From contig NC_080548.1 in NCBI RefSeq assembly GCF_028640845.1, forward strand, positions 12,844,814-12,908,813: a stretch of 64,000 nucleotides of DNA, given 5' to 3'. The DNA comes from Ahaetulla prasina (lineage: Eukaryota > Chordata > Lepidosauria > Squamata > Colubridae). The stretch's first letter is position 1, and each line of letters begins with the position of its first letter. Shown in pieces: positions 24,229 to 34,939 of this stretch. Position numbers and translations under genes: made by a program. Under the pieces are notes generated by a model. It did not search any database, was not told the DNA's origin, and worked only from the letters and a program-made list of their open reading frames with translations.

Positions 24229-24562
24229 GGATGCGGTGGCTCAATGGCTAAAATGCTGACCTTGTCGATCAAAAGGTCGGCAGTTTGAATCCCTAGTGCT
24301 CTGTAATGGAGTGAGCTCCTGTGACTTGTCCCAGCTTCTGCCAACCTAGCAGTTCGAAAGCACATAAAAAATGCAAGTAGAAAAAATAGGGACCACCTTT
24401 GGTGGGAAGGTAACACCATTCCGTGCGCCTTTAGCATTTAGTCATGCCGGCCACGGAGACGTCTTCGGACAGTGCTGGCTCTTCGGTTTTGAAAGGAGAT
24501 GAGCACCGCCCCGTGGAGTCGGGAACGACTAGCATATATGTCCGAGGGGAACCTTTACCTTC
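24229..24562 (+). mobile_element. Sauria-type tRNA SINE, complete
   Basis: Perfect 13-bp duplications, atatacgtctaag, flank it (24216-24228 and 24563-24575). The head is ggatgcggtggctcaatggc and the tail ends gaacctttaccttc. Confidence 0.9.
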
Positions 24563-24575
24563 ATATACGTCTAAG

Positions 24576-25170
24576 TGCTGTTGCTATTGTTTTCACAATT
24601 TTGTTTGGTTTAATTTTTAAGATGATTTTAAGTGAAAGTGGGGGGGGGGAGAAGAAAAGAGAAAGGGAGAGAGAGGGGTGGGGAGAGAATGACACACAGA
24701 GAGAGAAGTACATATGCTGTAAAAGGAGAATGCAACGGGGCCCAAAATCTGGCACAAATGGAAAAATTTACTTGGTTTTGTCGTGTCTGCCAACATTTCA
24801 GAATTAGAAATGAGGGTCATGAATATTTTAATATGCTTTGTCCAGCATGACACGCACATGCTTCTCTTTCCTCTTTTCCCAGCTCCTTCACATGCAGGCA
24901 GACACACCCCCCCCCGCAACACCCATTTGTGACCACCTCCCACAATTTTGTTGGCATTCCTGCCCTCCTTCCCCCTATAGAGAACTCTTTCCTAAAAGAG
25001 ATGGCTTCATAGGTCCCATCAAAGAGGAAATCTAAATATGGTTGATGTCATTATGTTTATAATAGGGATGACAACCCTTTAGAGCCCAGTTCTAGGGAAG
25101 GTTGTCATTCAAGTTCTGATCATTAAAGTGGACTTAAAAAAAATTTACTCTCCAAAGTAATGGGCTATTG
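24576..25170. other. Unassigned intron DNA with a purine-rich stretch
   Basis: A GA-rich run spans about 24640-24710. Otherwise no repeat or gene was recognised. Confidence 0.45.
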
Positions 25171-25175
25171 TTCCA

Positions 25176-25350
25176 TTCACCCATCAACGACGAGCAAAGT
25201 CAATGGGAGAAGCCAGATTTGCTTAACACGCATGTGATTCATTTAATGACGAGAGCAAAAAAAAAAAAAGTTGTAAAATTGAACGTGACTCACTTAACAA
25301 TGACCTCATTTAGTGATGAAAGTTTTGGTCTCAGTTGTGGTTATAATACC
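25176..25350. mobile_element. Tigger-like fragment
   Basis: Interior family sequence (gagcaaagtcaatgggagaa, gtgactcacttaacaatgac) is present without clear ends. Confidence 0.5.
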
Positions 25351-25374
25351 AGTATAAAAGGATTGTTACTGATT

Positions 25375-25803
25375 ATAGGGGGTAGTGCTCATATCCGTTT
25401 GAAGGCCATTGAGCTAGCTGTCTCCGAAGACATTTCTGCAGTCATATGACCAGCATGATGTCATGGGGTGCAGTTACTTTCCAGGGGCGGGTTTCAAATC
25501 TCATCACTACCAGTTTGCTCGTGTGTGTGTGTGCGCATTAATGTGCATGCGGCGCTTCTGCACATGCGCAGAAGCCTCTGGGCGGGTGGGCGGAGCCTCC
25601 TGCCGCTGCCACTACCGGTTCGCCTGATTCGGGGCCAACCGGTAGCAACCCACCACTGTTACTTTCCCACCAGAGTGGTACCTATTTATCTACTCGCATG
25701 CTTTTGAACTGCTAGGTTGGCGGGAGCTGGGGCAAGGAACAGGAGCTCATCCTATTGCGTGGGTTTGACAAGCCCCCCCCCCATCTTAATTGCTGAGCCA
25801 TCT
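25375..25803 (-). mobile_element. Sauria-type SINE split by a hAT element
   Basis: SINE sequence (tagtgctcatatccgtttga ... tgctgagccatctcac) is interrupted at 25482-25658. It is more diverged than the copies at 19368 and 24229. Confidence 0.7.
25482..25658. mobile_element. hAT-type element (CATGCGCAGAAG subfamily)
   Basis: The ends caggggcgggtttcaaatc and ccaccactg are flanked by perfect ttactttc duplications (25474-25481 and 25659-25666). Sister copies lie at 35002, 39927 and 47898. Confidence 0.85.
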
Positions 25804-25899
25804 CACTACTATATATCACAACACACACACGTGTGTGTGTCTGTGTTCGTGCGCGTGTGATTTGTGTTTGAGGTTATACCAGACATATATGGTATAACC

Positions 25900-26116
25900 C
25901 AGTGATGGCGAACCTTTTTGGCACTGAGTGCCCAAATCAGAATGTATGTGCATGTGTGCGTATGTGTGGGCGCCGAAATGCTGGAAACCTGAAGACAGGC
26001 TGGCTGGTGCAAGCATGCCTGTTTTTTAGCTGTTTTTGGCTGTTTTGGGGGCCGTTTTCAGGCTATTTTCAGGCTGTTTTTCAGGCTGGCATGCATACTA
26101 CAGGTTCGCCATCATG
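25900..26116. mobile_element. hAT-type element (GTGATGGCGAACC family)
   Basis: The end cagtgatggcgaaccttttt matches the inverse of ggttcgccatcatg. The motif ggtataac occurs at both borders (25891-25898 and 26117-26124), giving an 8-bp duplication within one base of the ends. Relatives lie at 45338, 51132, 55911 and 60789. Confidence 0.75.
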
Positions 26117-26125
26117 GGTATAACC

Positions 26126-26248
26126 TAGCGGTCTGCAAACTCGGTTCTTTTAAGACTTGTGGACTTCAACTCCCAGAGTTCCTCAGCCAGCAAAGCTCTG
26201 GGAGTTGAAATCCACAAGTCTTAAAAGAGCCGAGTTTGCAGACCCCTG
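26126..26248. mobile_element. Hairpin MITE variant, abutting the previous element
   Basis: The arms ggtctgcaaactcggttctt and their inverse end in gcagacccctg. Flanks gtataacc and gtctaacc form an 8-bp duplication with one mismatch, and the left one overlaps the duplication of the element before it. Confidence 0.75.
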
Positions 26249-26256
26249 GTCTAACC

Positions 26257-27118
26257 CCATCTCTCTCTCTCTCTCATCCCTCCCTCCCTCCCTCTCCACC
26301 CCCCCCCCCCGTCTGTCTCTGGAGACCCATTTTTCTTTCTATAGAACATTTGGAGAAACTACTGTTTATGAACCGCAATCCTATCAGGTGTCTCTCTGGA
26401 TGTGTTCCACTGAATGCCGTGGGCTTTACTCTTAAGTAAGAGAGTAGTAAAGTTCCCTCCCTCCTTAAACAGCAAAGCAAAATCAGAACCCTGACTGTGT
26501 CTGCAAACGTCTTTAGAAAGACCAAAAAACAAAAACAAAAACCTCTTCATCTCATCATCATCTGACCATGGGCTAATAATATATAAACAAGATATTATCA
26601 GGGAGAAAATATAATTTGTTCCTCGTGTTGCGTGCATCGGAACTTAAAAAAAGAAAAGAAAAGAAAAGAAAAGATGGCTCAGCTCATTCATAAAGCTTTT
26701 GGCCGATGCTCAACCGAGCAAAAAAGTTCTACGGCCTGGAAGCCAAGAAGAGCATAGACAATCCTCTGTTGCAATTGCAATTGGCAAAGGTTCTTTAATT
26801 TACCCTAACAGGTTGCCTCGGTCTTGATTGGCTGCGGAACGATACCGCCAGCCATGCTTCCAGCCACCCCAGGGAGATAAGGATTCCATTGATTAAAATG
26901 AAAATATGGCATCAAATCAGCAAACCCAGAAAAAGCCCATGGAAGAGAAACAAGCAAAGAGGCAAACAAGCAAGCAAAATCTAGCAAGAATCAGCTTTCC
27001 GTCTACGTTGACAGAATCCAGATGTTTGAGGCTAGAGATTTTACCAGGTTTTGCTGTGGGATTGCACACTGAAGCGGGGGGGAGGGGGAGTGGAAATCCT
27101 GGGTGAGCATCGGTGGAT
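26257..27118. other. Unassigned intron DNA
   Basis: Apart from a CT-rich run (26262-26310), this looks single-copy. A 60-residue minus frame (26805-26987) has no known motif and was not called. Confidence 0.4.
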
Positions 27119-27120
27119 AT

Positions 27121-27725
27121 ACAGGTGGTCCTCGACTTACAAAAGGTCATGAAACGATGGTTCGAAGTTACAACCGCACTGAAAAAAGTGGTTTCTGACC
27201 GTTTTTCACACTTACGACTGCTGCAGCACCCCCATGGTCACGTGATTTACATCTGGAAAACAGAATAACAGAGGAAGGGACCCCGGAGGTCTTCTAGTCC
27301 AACCCTCTGTTCAGGCAGGAAGCCCTATACCATTTCAGACAAATGGCTGTCCGATCTCTTCTTAAAAACTTCCAGTGTTGGAGCATTCGCCGCTTCTGCA
27401 GGCAAGTTGTTCCACTGATTAATTATTTTAACTGTCAGGAAATTTCTCCTTAGTTCTAGGTTGTTTCTCTCCTTGATGCTTGACAACTGGCTCATATTTA
27501 TGACGGCTGCAGTGTCCCAGGGTCACGTGATCATCCTTAGCAACCTTTCGACAAGCAACGTCAATGGGGAACCCAGATTCACTTAACAACTAACTTAACA
27601 ACTGCACTGATTCACCTAAGAAATGTGGCAAGAAAAATTGTAAAATGGAGCAAAACTCACTTAAATTTCTCACTTAGCAACGTGAATTTTGGGCTTGATT
27701 GTGGTCGTAAGTCGAGGACTACCTG
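27121..27725. mobile_element. Tigger-like element split by CR1
   Basis: It begins caggtggtcctcgacttaca and ends aagtcgaggactacctg before TA. CR1 sequence lies inside at about 27254-27477. Confidence 0.8.
27254..27477 (-). mobile_element. CR1 3' end inserted in a Tigger-like element
   Basis: The fragment acagaataacagaggaaggg ... ggttgtttctctccttgatg is CR1 3' sequence, and the Tigger interior resumes with cttgacaactggctcatatt. Confidence 0.8.
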
Positions 27726-27877
27726 TACTTTCCATTCTGGTGACTTAAAGGCGTCTTCGAGAGTTATCCAACTGTTGTTATGTAACAATAATAGGAATAA
27801 GGGCAGATTTATATCATTTCAACAATGGTTGGGTGATGTTATGAAGGTCCTATAAGCAGGAGTGAAATCCGGCACAG

Positions 27878-29579
27878 GGGTCTCCAACCTTGGTCCCTTT
27901 AAGACTTGTGGACTCCAGGTCCAGACAAGATAACTCCTTCTTGCTTAAAAGTCTGTGCTGACCAATTGGCCCCCATCTTCACCCATATTTTCAATAAATC
28001 ACTAGAGATGTGCTATGTTCCTTCTTGCTTCAAACGCTCTACCATCATCCCAGTGCCGAAGAAGCCCACCATCAAGGAACTGAATGACTACAGACCAGTT
28101 GCTCTAACATCTGTAGTCATGAAAACCTTTGAAAGGCTTGTGCTTTCCTACCTGAAAACCATCACGAATCCGCTCTTAGACCCCTTGCAATTTGCATACC
28201 GAGCAAATAGATCAACAGATGATGCTGTTAATATGGCTCTGCACTACATCCTACAACATCTTGAGTCTCCAAAGACCTATGCAAGGATCCTTTTTGTAGA
28301 CTTTAGTTCAGCATTCAATACCATCATTCCAGACATTCTTCTAACTAAGCTAAACCAGCTACAGGTACCGGAACAGACTTGTAAGTGGATCACAAGCTTC
28401 CTAACAAACAGGAAGCAGCAGGTGAAGCTAAGCAAGATCACATCAAATACCTGTACAATTAGCACAGGGGGCCCCCAAGGCTGTGTGCTCTCCCCACTTC
28501 TCTTCTCTCTGTATACCAATGACTGCATCTCCAATGATCCATTTGTTAAGCTACTGAAGTTCGCAGATGACACAACAGTGATTGGTCTCATTCGAGACAA
28601 TGACGAATCCGCATATAGACGAGAGGTCGAACAACTAGCCTTGTGGTGCAACCAAAACAATCTGGAACTGAACACACTCAAAACCGTAGAAATGGTGGTA
28701 GACTTTAGGAAAACCCTTCCATACTTCCACCTCTCACAATACTTGACAACACAGTATCAACAGTAGAAACCTTCAAATTTCTGGGTTCTATCATATCGCA
28801 AGATCTCAAATGGACAGCTAACATCAAAACATCATTAAAAAAGGACAACAAAGAATGTTCTTTCTGCGCCAACTCAGTAAGCTCAAACTGCCCAAGGAGC
28901 TGCTGATCCAATTCTACAGAGGAATTATTGAGTCTGTCATTTGCACCTCTATAACTGTCTGGTTCAGTTCTGCAACCCAACAAGAAAAACACAGACTTCA
29001 GAGGATAATTAGAACTGCAGAAAAAATAATTGCTACCAACCTGCCTTCCATTGAGGACCTGTATACTGCACGAATCAAGAAGAGGGCCGTGAAAATATTT
29101 GCAGATCTCTCGCATCCTGGACATAAACTGTTTCAACTCCTACCCTCAAAACGACACTATAGAGCACTGCACACCAGAACAACTAGACACAAGAACAGTT
29201 TTTTCCCGAAGGCCATCACTCTGCTAAACAAATAATTCCCTCAACACTGTCAGACTATTTACTGAATCTGCACTACTATTAATCGTTTCATAGTTCCCAT
29301 CGCCAATCTCTTTCCACTTATGACTGTATGACTATAACTTGTTGCTGGCAATCCTTATGATTTATATTGATATATTGATCATCAATTGTGTTGTAAATGT
29401 TGTACCTTGATGAACGTATCTTTTCTTTTATGTACACTGAGAGCATATGCACCAAGACAAATTCCTTGTGTGTCCAATCACACTTGGCCAATAAAATTCT
29501 ATTCTATTCTATTCTATTCTATTCAACTCCCAGAATTGAAGTCCACAAGTCTTAAAGGGACCAAGGTTGGAGACCCCTG
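27878..29579. mobile_element. Hairpin MITE split by the LINE
   Basis: The left arm (caggggtctccaaccttggt to about 27917) and right arm (29524-29579, ending ggagacccctg) are exact inverses around the LINE, so one MITE was interrupted. Confidence 0.85.
27918..29523 (+). mobile_element. Snake LINE (Rex1/CR1-L3-like), reverse transcriptase with frameshift
   Basis: The longest frame (27906-28766) encodes most of a non-LTR reverse transcriptase. In order it shows [87 protein letters not shown] and the catalytic FADD box in [13 protein letters not shown]. The wording is close to Rex1/Babar-type elements. The frame is then lost, and the C-terminal part continues in another frame (28855-29235: LPKELLIQFYRG, LPSIEDLYTARIKKRAV). 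There is no endonuclease domain, so the copy is 5'-truncated and dead. The 3'UTR ends ccaatcacacttggccaata and (ATTCT)n. Shorter copies lie at 4317, 13080, 45763, 46990, 49664, 58560 and 60630. Confidence 0.9.
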
Positions 29580-29772
29580 ATCCAGCAGGTACTGACAGTT
29601 CTGAAGAACCGGTAGCAGAAATTTTGAGTAATTCGGAGAACTGGCAAATACCACCTCTGGCTGCCCCAGAGTGGGGAGGGAATGGGGATTTTGCAGTATC
29701 CTTCCCCTGCCACGCCCACCAAGCCACACCCACAGACCTGGTAATAAAAAAAATTGGATTTCACCACTGGTT
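29580..29772. mobile_element. hAT-type element fragment (GTGGGCGTGGC family)
   Basis: Sequence (gaagaaccggtagcagaaat, ccacgcccaccaagccac, tttcaccactg) matches the element at 1259 with an internal deletion. It directly follows the MITE right arm. Confidence 0.7.
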
Positions 29773-29889
29773 GTAAGCCATTAATGGAGAAAGATGCATT
29801 TTTCTCTCTCTTTGAACTATAATTATGGCAGGTAGCCCTTTCTATATTGAAATGGGCTTTGGGTTAGCAGAGGTTTACTAACTATAGTA

Positions 29890-30267
29890 CAGGTAGTCCT
29901 CAACGTACAACCACAAAAGAACCCAATATTTCTGTTGCTATTTCTGTAGTTAAGTGAGTTTTGTCCTATTTTATGACCTTTCTTGCCCCAGTTGTTAAGT
30001 GAATCACTGCCAGTGTTAAGTTAGTAACACAGCTGTTAAGTGAATCTGGCTTCCTCATTGACTTGGCTTGTCAGAAGGTTGCCAAAGTTGATGACATGAA
30101 CCCAGGACACGGCCATGCAATGGTCATAAATATGAGCCAGTTGCCAAGCATCCGAATTTGCTGCAAGAATCGTAAGTGTGAAAAACAGTCATAAGTCACT
30201 TTTTTTCAGTGCCGTTGTTATCTTCAAATGTTCGCTCAATGAACGGTTGTAAGTCAAGGACTGCCTG
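29890..30267. mobile_element. Tigger-like element, complete
   Basis: The ends caggtagtcctcaacgtaca and (inverse) gtcaaggactgcctg are next to TA on both sides. Confidence 0.8.
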
Positions 30268-30458
30268 TATGGAAAGTCACAAAAAAGAACTTTTGGCCTT
30301 GGCTTAATGCTTTCATCAGAAGGACCCAACTCTTTCAGGAATGAAGTTATTCCAGACTTTGAAAGGAGGACTAGAAATGACCCTGACCAAAAGTGGGCAA
30401 AACGGGAAGTCTGAACAGAGCAGAACTACAAAAAGCTGGGTTTTATTTTAATTTGACT

Positions 30459-31002
30459 ATAACTTACATTAAAGTCAGTTAATATATTTCCTCTGCATTT
30501 TAATGTTGTTGTTGCGAAGTCATGTCCGATTTATCATGACCATGGACAATGTTCCTCCAGACCTTCCTATAACTTACATTAAAGTCAGTTAATATATTTC
30601 CTCTGCATTTTAATGTTGTTGTTGCGAAGTTATGTCCGACCTATCATGACCATGGACAATGTTCCTCCAGACCTTCCTGTCCTCTACCATCCTCTGGAGT
30701 CCATTTAAGCTCACGCCGACTGCTTCAGTGACTCCACCCAGCCACCTTGTTCTTTGTCATCCCGTTCTTCTTTTGCCCTCAATCTTTCCCTGCATTAGGC
30801 TTTTCTCCAGTGAGTCCTTCCTTCTCATTAAGTGGCCAAAGTATTTGAGTTTCATCTTCAGGATCTGGCCTTCTAAAGAGCAGTCAGGGTTGATCTCCTC
30901 TAGGACTGACCGATTTGTTCACCTTCCAGTCCAAGGGACTTGCAGGAGTCTTCTCCAGCACCAGAGTTCAAAGGCCTCAATTCTTTGGTGCTCAGTCTTT
31001 CT
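30459..31002 (-). mobile_element. RTE/Bov-B LINE 3' end with a 110-bp tandem duplication
   Basis: Read on minus, conceptual translation gives the RTE-type ORF C-terminus: SLEGQILKMKLKYFGHLM, then a GRQRTRWL-like stretch, then VWRNIVHGHD. The plus-strand wording (attaagtggccaaagtattt, gtccaagggacttgcaggag) matches Bov-B as known from squamates and ruminants. The terminal 110 bp is duplicated in tandem (30459-30568 and 30569-30678). Confidence 0.85.
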
Positions 31003-31107
31003 TACGTTATGTTATGTTATGTTATGTTATGTTATGTTATGTTACGTTACGTTACGTTACGTTACGTTACGTTACGTTACGTTATGTTATGTTACGTTGT
31101 TATGTTA
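31003..31107. repeat. (GTTAT)n/(GTTAC)n pentanucleotide array
   Basis: About 20 pentamers form homogenised blocks: gttat, then a block of gttac, then gttat again. It lies on the 5' side of the Bov-B fragment. Confidence 0.9.
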
Positions 31108-31456
31108 TGATGAATTTTAATAGCTTTCCTCTATTGTTGCATCAAAAAGCATAGCTCGACAGAAACTAAACTTTTCCAGTACCTGATAAACTGGGCCCCA
31201 ATTTAGGGTAGAGTTATATGTCAGTGGACTCTCATCTCTTTTCAGGCCAACAAATTTACTATGGAACAACAGATCATATGATGGTATTGATTTGATTTCG
31301 CAAATCAATTTTCAAATCCATTTCCCGCTTGAGCCAAACCTCTTCCGAGTTCTCTGACCAACTCAGAGATAATGTGGATAGTGTGATTTGTTATGAATGC
31401 TTGGTCCAAATTGAAAAACTGGCTTGATCCAGAGAGTTGAATGGATTGCTTTAGAG

Positions 31457-31523
31457 CAGGGCTCTCCAACCTCTGGGAGTTGAAGTCCACAGGTCTTAAA
31501 GTTGCCAAGGTTGGAGACCCCTG
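31457..31523. mobile_element. Hairpin MITE, internally deleted
   Basis: Only 67 bp remain (cagggctctccaacc ... ggagacccctg), yet the duplication ctttagag is perfect (31449-31456 and 31524-31531). The loss of one arm thus preceded or followed insertion without touching the borders. Confidence 0.85.
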
Positions 31524-31687
31524 CTTTAGAGCGTGAAATCTCCAAATCAAATCTTTTCATAGCTGTCGTCTCCAGTTCACTGTCTCTCTGTGGCCAACCA
31601 GATACCTCTGACAAGACCAATGCAAGGCAGGAAAGAAGCAACTGATTTCAGGAACAACATCCACATTGACACGGTCCTTTTCAGAGG

Positions 31688-32455
31688 ATGGCTCAAATCT
31701 TAAAAACATACAAAGAACAGTTGCAGGAACTGGGCATGGCCAGTCTAGTGAAAAGGAGAACGAGGGGTTGCCTGATAGCAGGGTTCCAATATTTGAGGGG
31801 CTGCCAGAAAAAAGAAGGGGTCAACCAGAGGTGAGTTTCAGCAGGTTCTGACCAGTTCTGGAGAACTGGTAGAGGAAATTTTGAGTAGTTCTGAGAACTG
31901 GTAGTAAAAATTTTGACTGGCCCCATCCTCATCTATTCTCTACCTCCCGAATCCCAGCTGATTGGGAGGAAATGGGGATTTTGCAGTAACCTCCCCCTGG
32001 ATTGGGGACAGAATGGAGATTTTACAGTATCCTTCCACTGGAGTAGGGTCGGAATGGAGATTTTACAGTATCTTTCCCCTGCCACGCCCACCAAGCCATG
32101 CCACGCCCACCAAGCCACACCCACAGTACCGGCAGTAAAACATTTTGAAACCCACCACTGGGGTCAACCTATTTTCCAGAGCACCAAGAAGCAAGACAAG
32201 AAGTAATAGGTGGAAATATAATCAAGGGCAGAAGCAATCTAGAACTAAGAAGAAATTTCCTTAGGAGATTTCCTTGGGAACAATTAACCAGTGGAACGAC
32301 TTGCTTCCAGAAGTTGTGAATGCTCCAACACTGGAGGCTTTTAAGAAGAGATTGGACAACCATCTCTCTAAAATGGTATAGGGTTTCCTGCTTGAGCAGG
32401 GGGTTGGGCTAGAAGACCTCCGAGATCCCTTCCAACTCTGTTATTCTGTTATGAA
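31688..32455 (+). mobile_element. CR1 LINE 3' part split by a hAT element
   Basis: CR1 ORF2 C-terminal sequence in sense orientation (caggaactgggcatggccag, then gaagaagagattggacaacc) ends gatcccttccaactctgtta and a short attctg tail. Confidence 0.85.
31826..32160. mobile_element. hAT-type element inserted in CR1 (GTGGGCGTGGC family)
   Basis: The ends cagaggtgagtttcagcagg and ccaccactg are flanked by perfect gggtcaac duplications (31818-31825 and 32161-32168), which restore the CR1 sequence when one copy is ignored. Confidence 0.9.
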
Positions 32456-33570
32456 CTATTATTGCCTGATCCCACTTTTTCATTCTTCGTGGTGGGTCTT
32501 GCCTGAAGGGTAAAGTCTCTTTGCAGCTACTATTTTTCTGGTTTTTCATTCCATTTGCAGCTGGAGATGACCATCGCTCTTCCGTCCTGCCCCATCCTCC
32601 TAACCCAACCTAAACCGTGAGCAAAATTTACCAGTTCAATCATAACAGGTTTTTTTTTTTTAAAAAAAAGCCACAGACGTTTATTGCTTCCTTCTGAAAA
32701 ATTTACTATGGCCCGATTTATATTTCTGGATTTTGCGCATTCCTGTATTTCTTTCTTGGCAATTTGGAGGGCAAGTATTTAACTTGTCTTGCTGCCAATC
32801 AAAATATTTGAAGGAAATGTTTATTTTCTTCTGGAAATCGCACCAGCTGCTGCCTTAACTGAATACACTCATTTAGAAATAAGAATTTAGCCATTGTGAG
32901 AGCAAGTATGGCATCGGCACACACTGCGTTTTTTTGACCCAATCTATCAACGGAAATGGCAACACTTTGGATCAGGGAGCTGGGAAGTGAAGAATGCGTG
33001 TTGAACCAGAGGTCACTGCCCTGGCTAATATCATGCCAACACTTTGAGGGCTCCCCATCCTCAGCACCACCAAACAGGAATTCCCTACTGCGCTGCTTTC
33101 CAAAGTGCTTTGTCCTTTTTAAATAAAAGGTTGCCATTATTTTATTTCATAAAAAACACAAGCAACCCTATGCTGATCGACCTATCCAGTCTAGTGGTCT
33201 GTTCTCACAACAGCCAACTGACTGGACAAGGAAGCACACCAGTTTCCCAACCAATGGACTTCAGAAGAATTCCCGTCGTCATCAAGGCTAACAGCCCTTT
33301 TTTTCTTTGGAGAAAATCTAGATCTTGTGTTGACCACATTTTGGGCTGGTGAGCAGGTCTGGAAGTTGGCACCAGAGTTCTGTAAGCTGTGGGCTTTTCC
33401 CATTTATAAAATAGTTGTCACGGTGGGCGAGGCCACTTTCAAAACATTTATATATCAAAAGATAAGCAGGTGAGGTTACTCCCCACCAACCGTAGAGATG
33501 CTCTATGAACCCATGAGATACCATGATGGTGGTTCTGAAATAATTACGGGAATTGTTAAATGCTATGGGG
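32456..33570. other. Unassigned, single-copy-looking intron DNA
   Basis: No repeat family was recognised. The frames at 32799-33137 (minus) and 33044-33352 (plus) are of moderate length but lack known motifs. Confidence 0.4.
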
Positions 33571-33605
33571 TGCTTGGTGCTTTCTGAGCTTGGTGGTTTC
33601 TTGCA

Positions 33606-33640
33606 GACATTTCATTACCTGAACTAGGTAACTTCATCAG
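33606..33640 (-). ncRNA. Hammerhead-like core (family 1), minus copy
   Basis: On minus: CTGATGA, a gttacc/ggtaat stem, then GAAATGTC. All hammerhead core positions are kept. Confidence 0.45.
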
Positions 33641-33644
33641 CGCC

Positions 33645-33678
33645 CTGATGACGTTGCCTAGTTCGGCGATGAAATGTC
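33645..33678 (+). ncRNA. Hammerhead-like core (family 1), plus copy
   Basis: On plus: CTGATGA (33645-33651), a gttgcc/ggcgat stem with GU pairs, then GAAATGTC (33671-33678). Only four bases separate it from the minus copy. Confidence 0.45.
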
Positions 33679-33745
33679 TGCAGGAAAACCACCAAGCTGA
33701 GATAGCACTAAGGAGTTCATAGTTCAACCCTGAGCTGCAAATATT

Positions 33746-34935
33746 CTCTTCTATGGGTATACCCTGACTGCAATTTCCATGGTTTATTACATTATTGATA
33801 TGTTTTAGTATTGGAGTTCAATATATTAAAACATACACATTTGGGCAATGCATATATTAATTGGGCACCTGGAAATACCATAGCAGAGAGGCCACCTGGG
33901 GCATGGACTTCCATGTTTTGCCGTTCTAGATCAACAGCCAAGACTGCACATATATGAGCAATCAGAAGCAACCTCACTGGCATCAAGGAGTAAAGACAGT
34001 ATTTTAGCAGACCTCTTTGGTTCCCAGAGAGAAATCACCTGCATTCCTTATAAGCTTCCATCACTCCTTTCTCAGATAGAATATTTGTGCAAGCCCCCAA
34101 ATATTCATCTATGAGACAATGGCAGATCAGAGCCAGCCATTCATACATTCCTAAAATAGCTGTCTGCTTTTCTGGACTAAGTTACATTGACTGACAGGAT
34201 AAACAGGAGAGGGATTTAACACCCATGCGTAAATGTTTATGCTGACTTCCTCTCTTCTTTTCCTTCTGGTTTTTCTTTCTCAAAAGCCCTTTTCTGCTCT
34301 CTGTTTTCTGCAATCTTCCTCCAGGATAAATCTGACTTCCCACCCCAGATGCAACCTTCAATTCATTAAATGCAATCACTTAAAAAGATTTCACCCGATT
34401 CATCAGTTTGTTGTATAAATAAAGATTGCTTTTCATCAGAGTGTTTACAAAAATTACAGACAGCTCTTTGTATATGATAAGATTCCTTCTCCTCTCTCTC
34501 AAGCAACGTCTTTCAAGAGTTTTCCTTTTTCTGCTTCTTTCCATTTTTGTTTTGTTTTGTGTCTATTATATTGCCAGCCTGTGGGCAGGGATTAGCTTAA
34601 TCTTTTAATATCCACGCAGCAGTCAGAACATTGTAGAGACTTTATAAATAATCACAGCAACAGCATCACACCTGAAAATACTCTAAATTTTAGTTAATAT
34701 CCTGAAATTGCATTTGATTGCCTTTGACTCATAAGCTGCCCATTTGAAATAATTAAAACAAAATGCCTGCTTACTTCAGAACACCCATTCCCTCTATATG
34801 TAAGCACACATAGTCATCAAGAATTGTTGTGATCAGGATGGATGTGTATATATCATTCAGAAAAGAGAGGAAGGGAGACCAAAAGAGAGGCGGAGACTGC
34901 CGATTTGCACAAATTGCGCATGCACGAATTTAGCA
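33746..34935. other. Unassigned, single-copy-looking intron DNA
   Basis: No repeat was recognised over about 1.2 kb, unusual for this window. It may include conserved non-coding sequence; frames are short. Confidence 0.4.
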
Positions 34936-34939
34936 GTCT

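Larger units (their letters stand above)
33575..33745. mobile_element. Penelope-like palindromic repeat
   Basis: The segment is a large inverted repeat: gcttggtggtttcttgcaga at the left and its inverse near 33680-33705. It carries the two hammerhead-like cores listed below and ends in cacwaaggagttcatagttc and ctgcaaatattctcttc, found again at 5990, 44335 and 62770. Confidence 0.5.

Noticed and set aside
26805..26987. Minus-strand frame with PYFHFNQWNPYLPG and QPIKTE wording, a possible extra RUNX3 exon
   Set aside because: It does not resemble any RUNX exon I know, the upstream part is low-complexity hydrophobic, and no matching splice sites with phase 1 were evident.
31003..31107. Interstitial telomeric repeat
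   Set aside because: The unit is GTTAT/GTTAC (5 bp), not TTAGGG.
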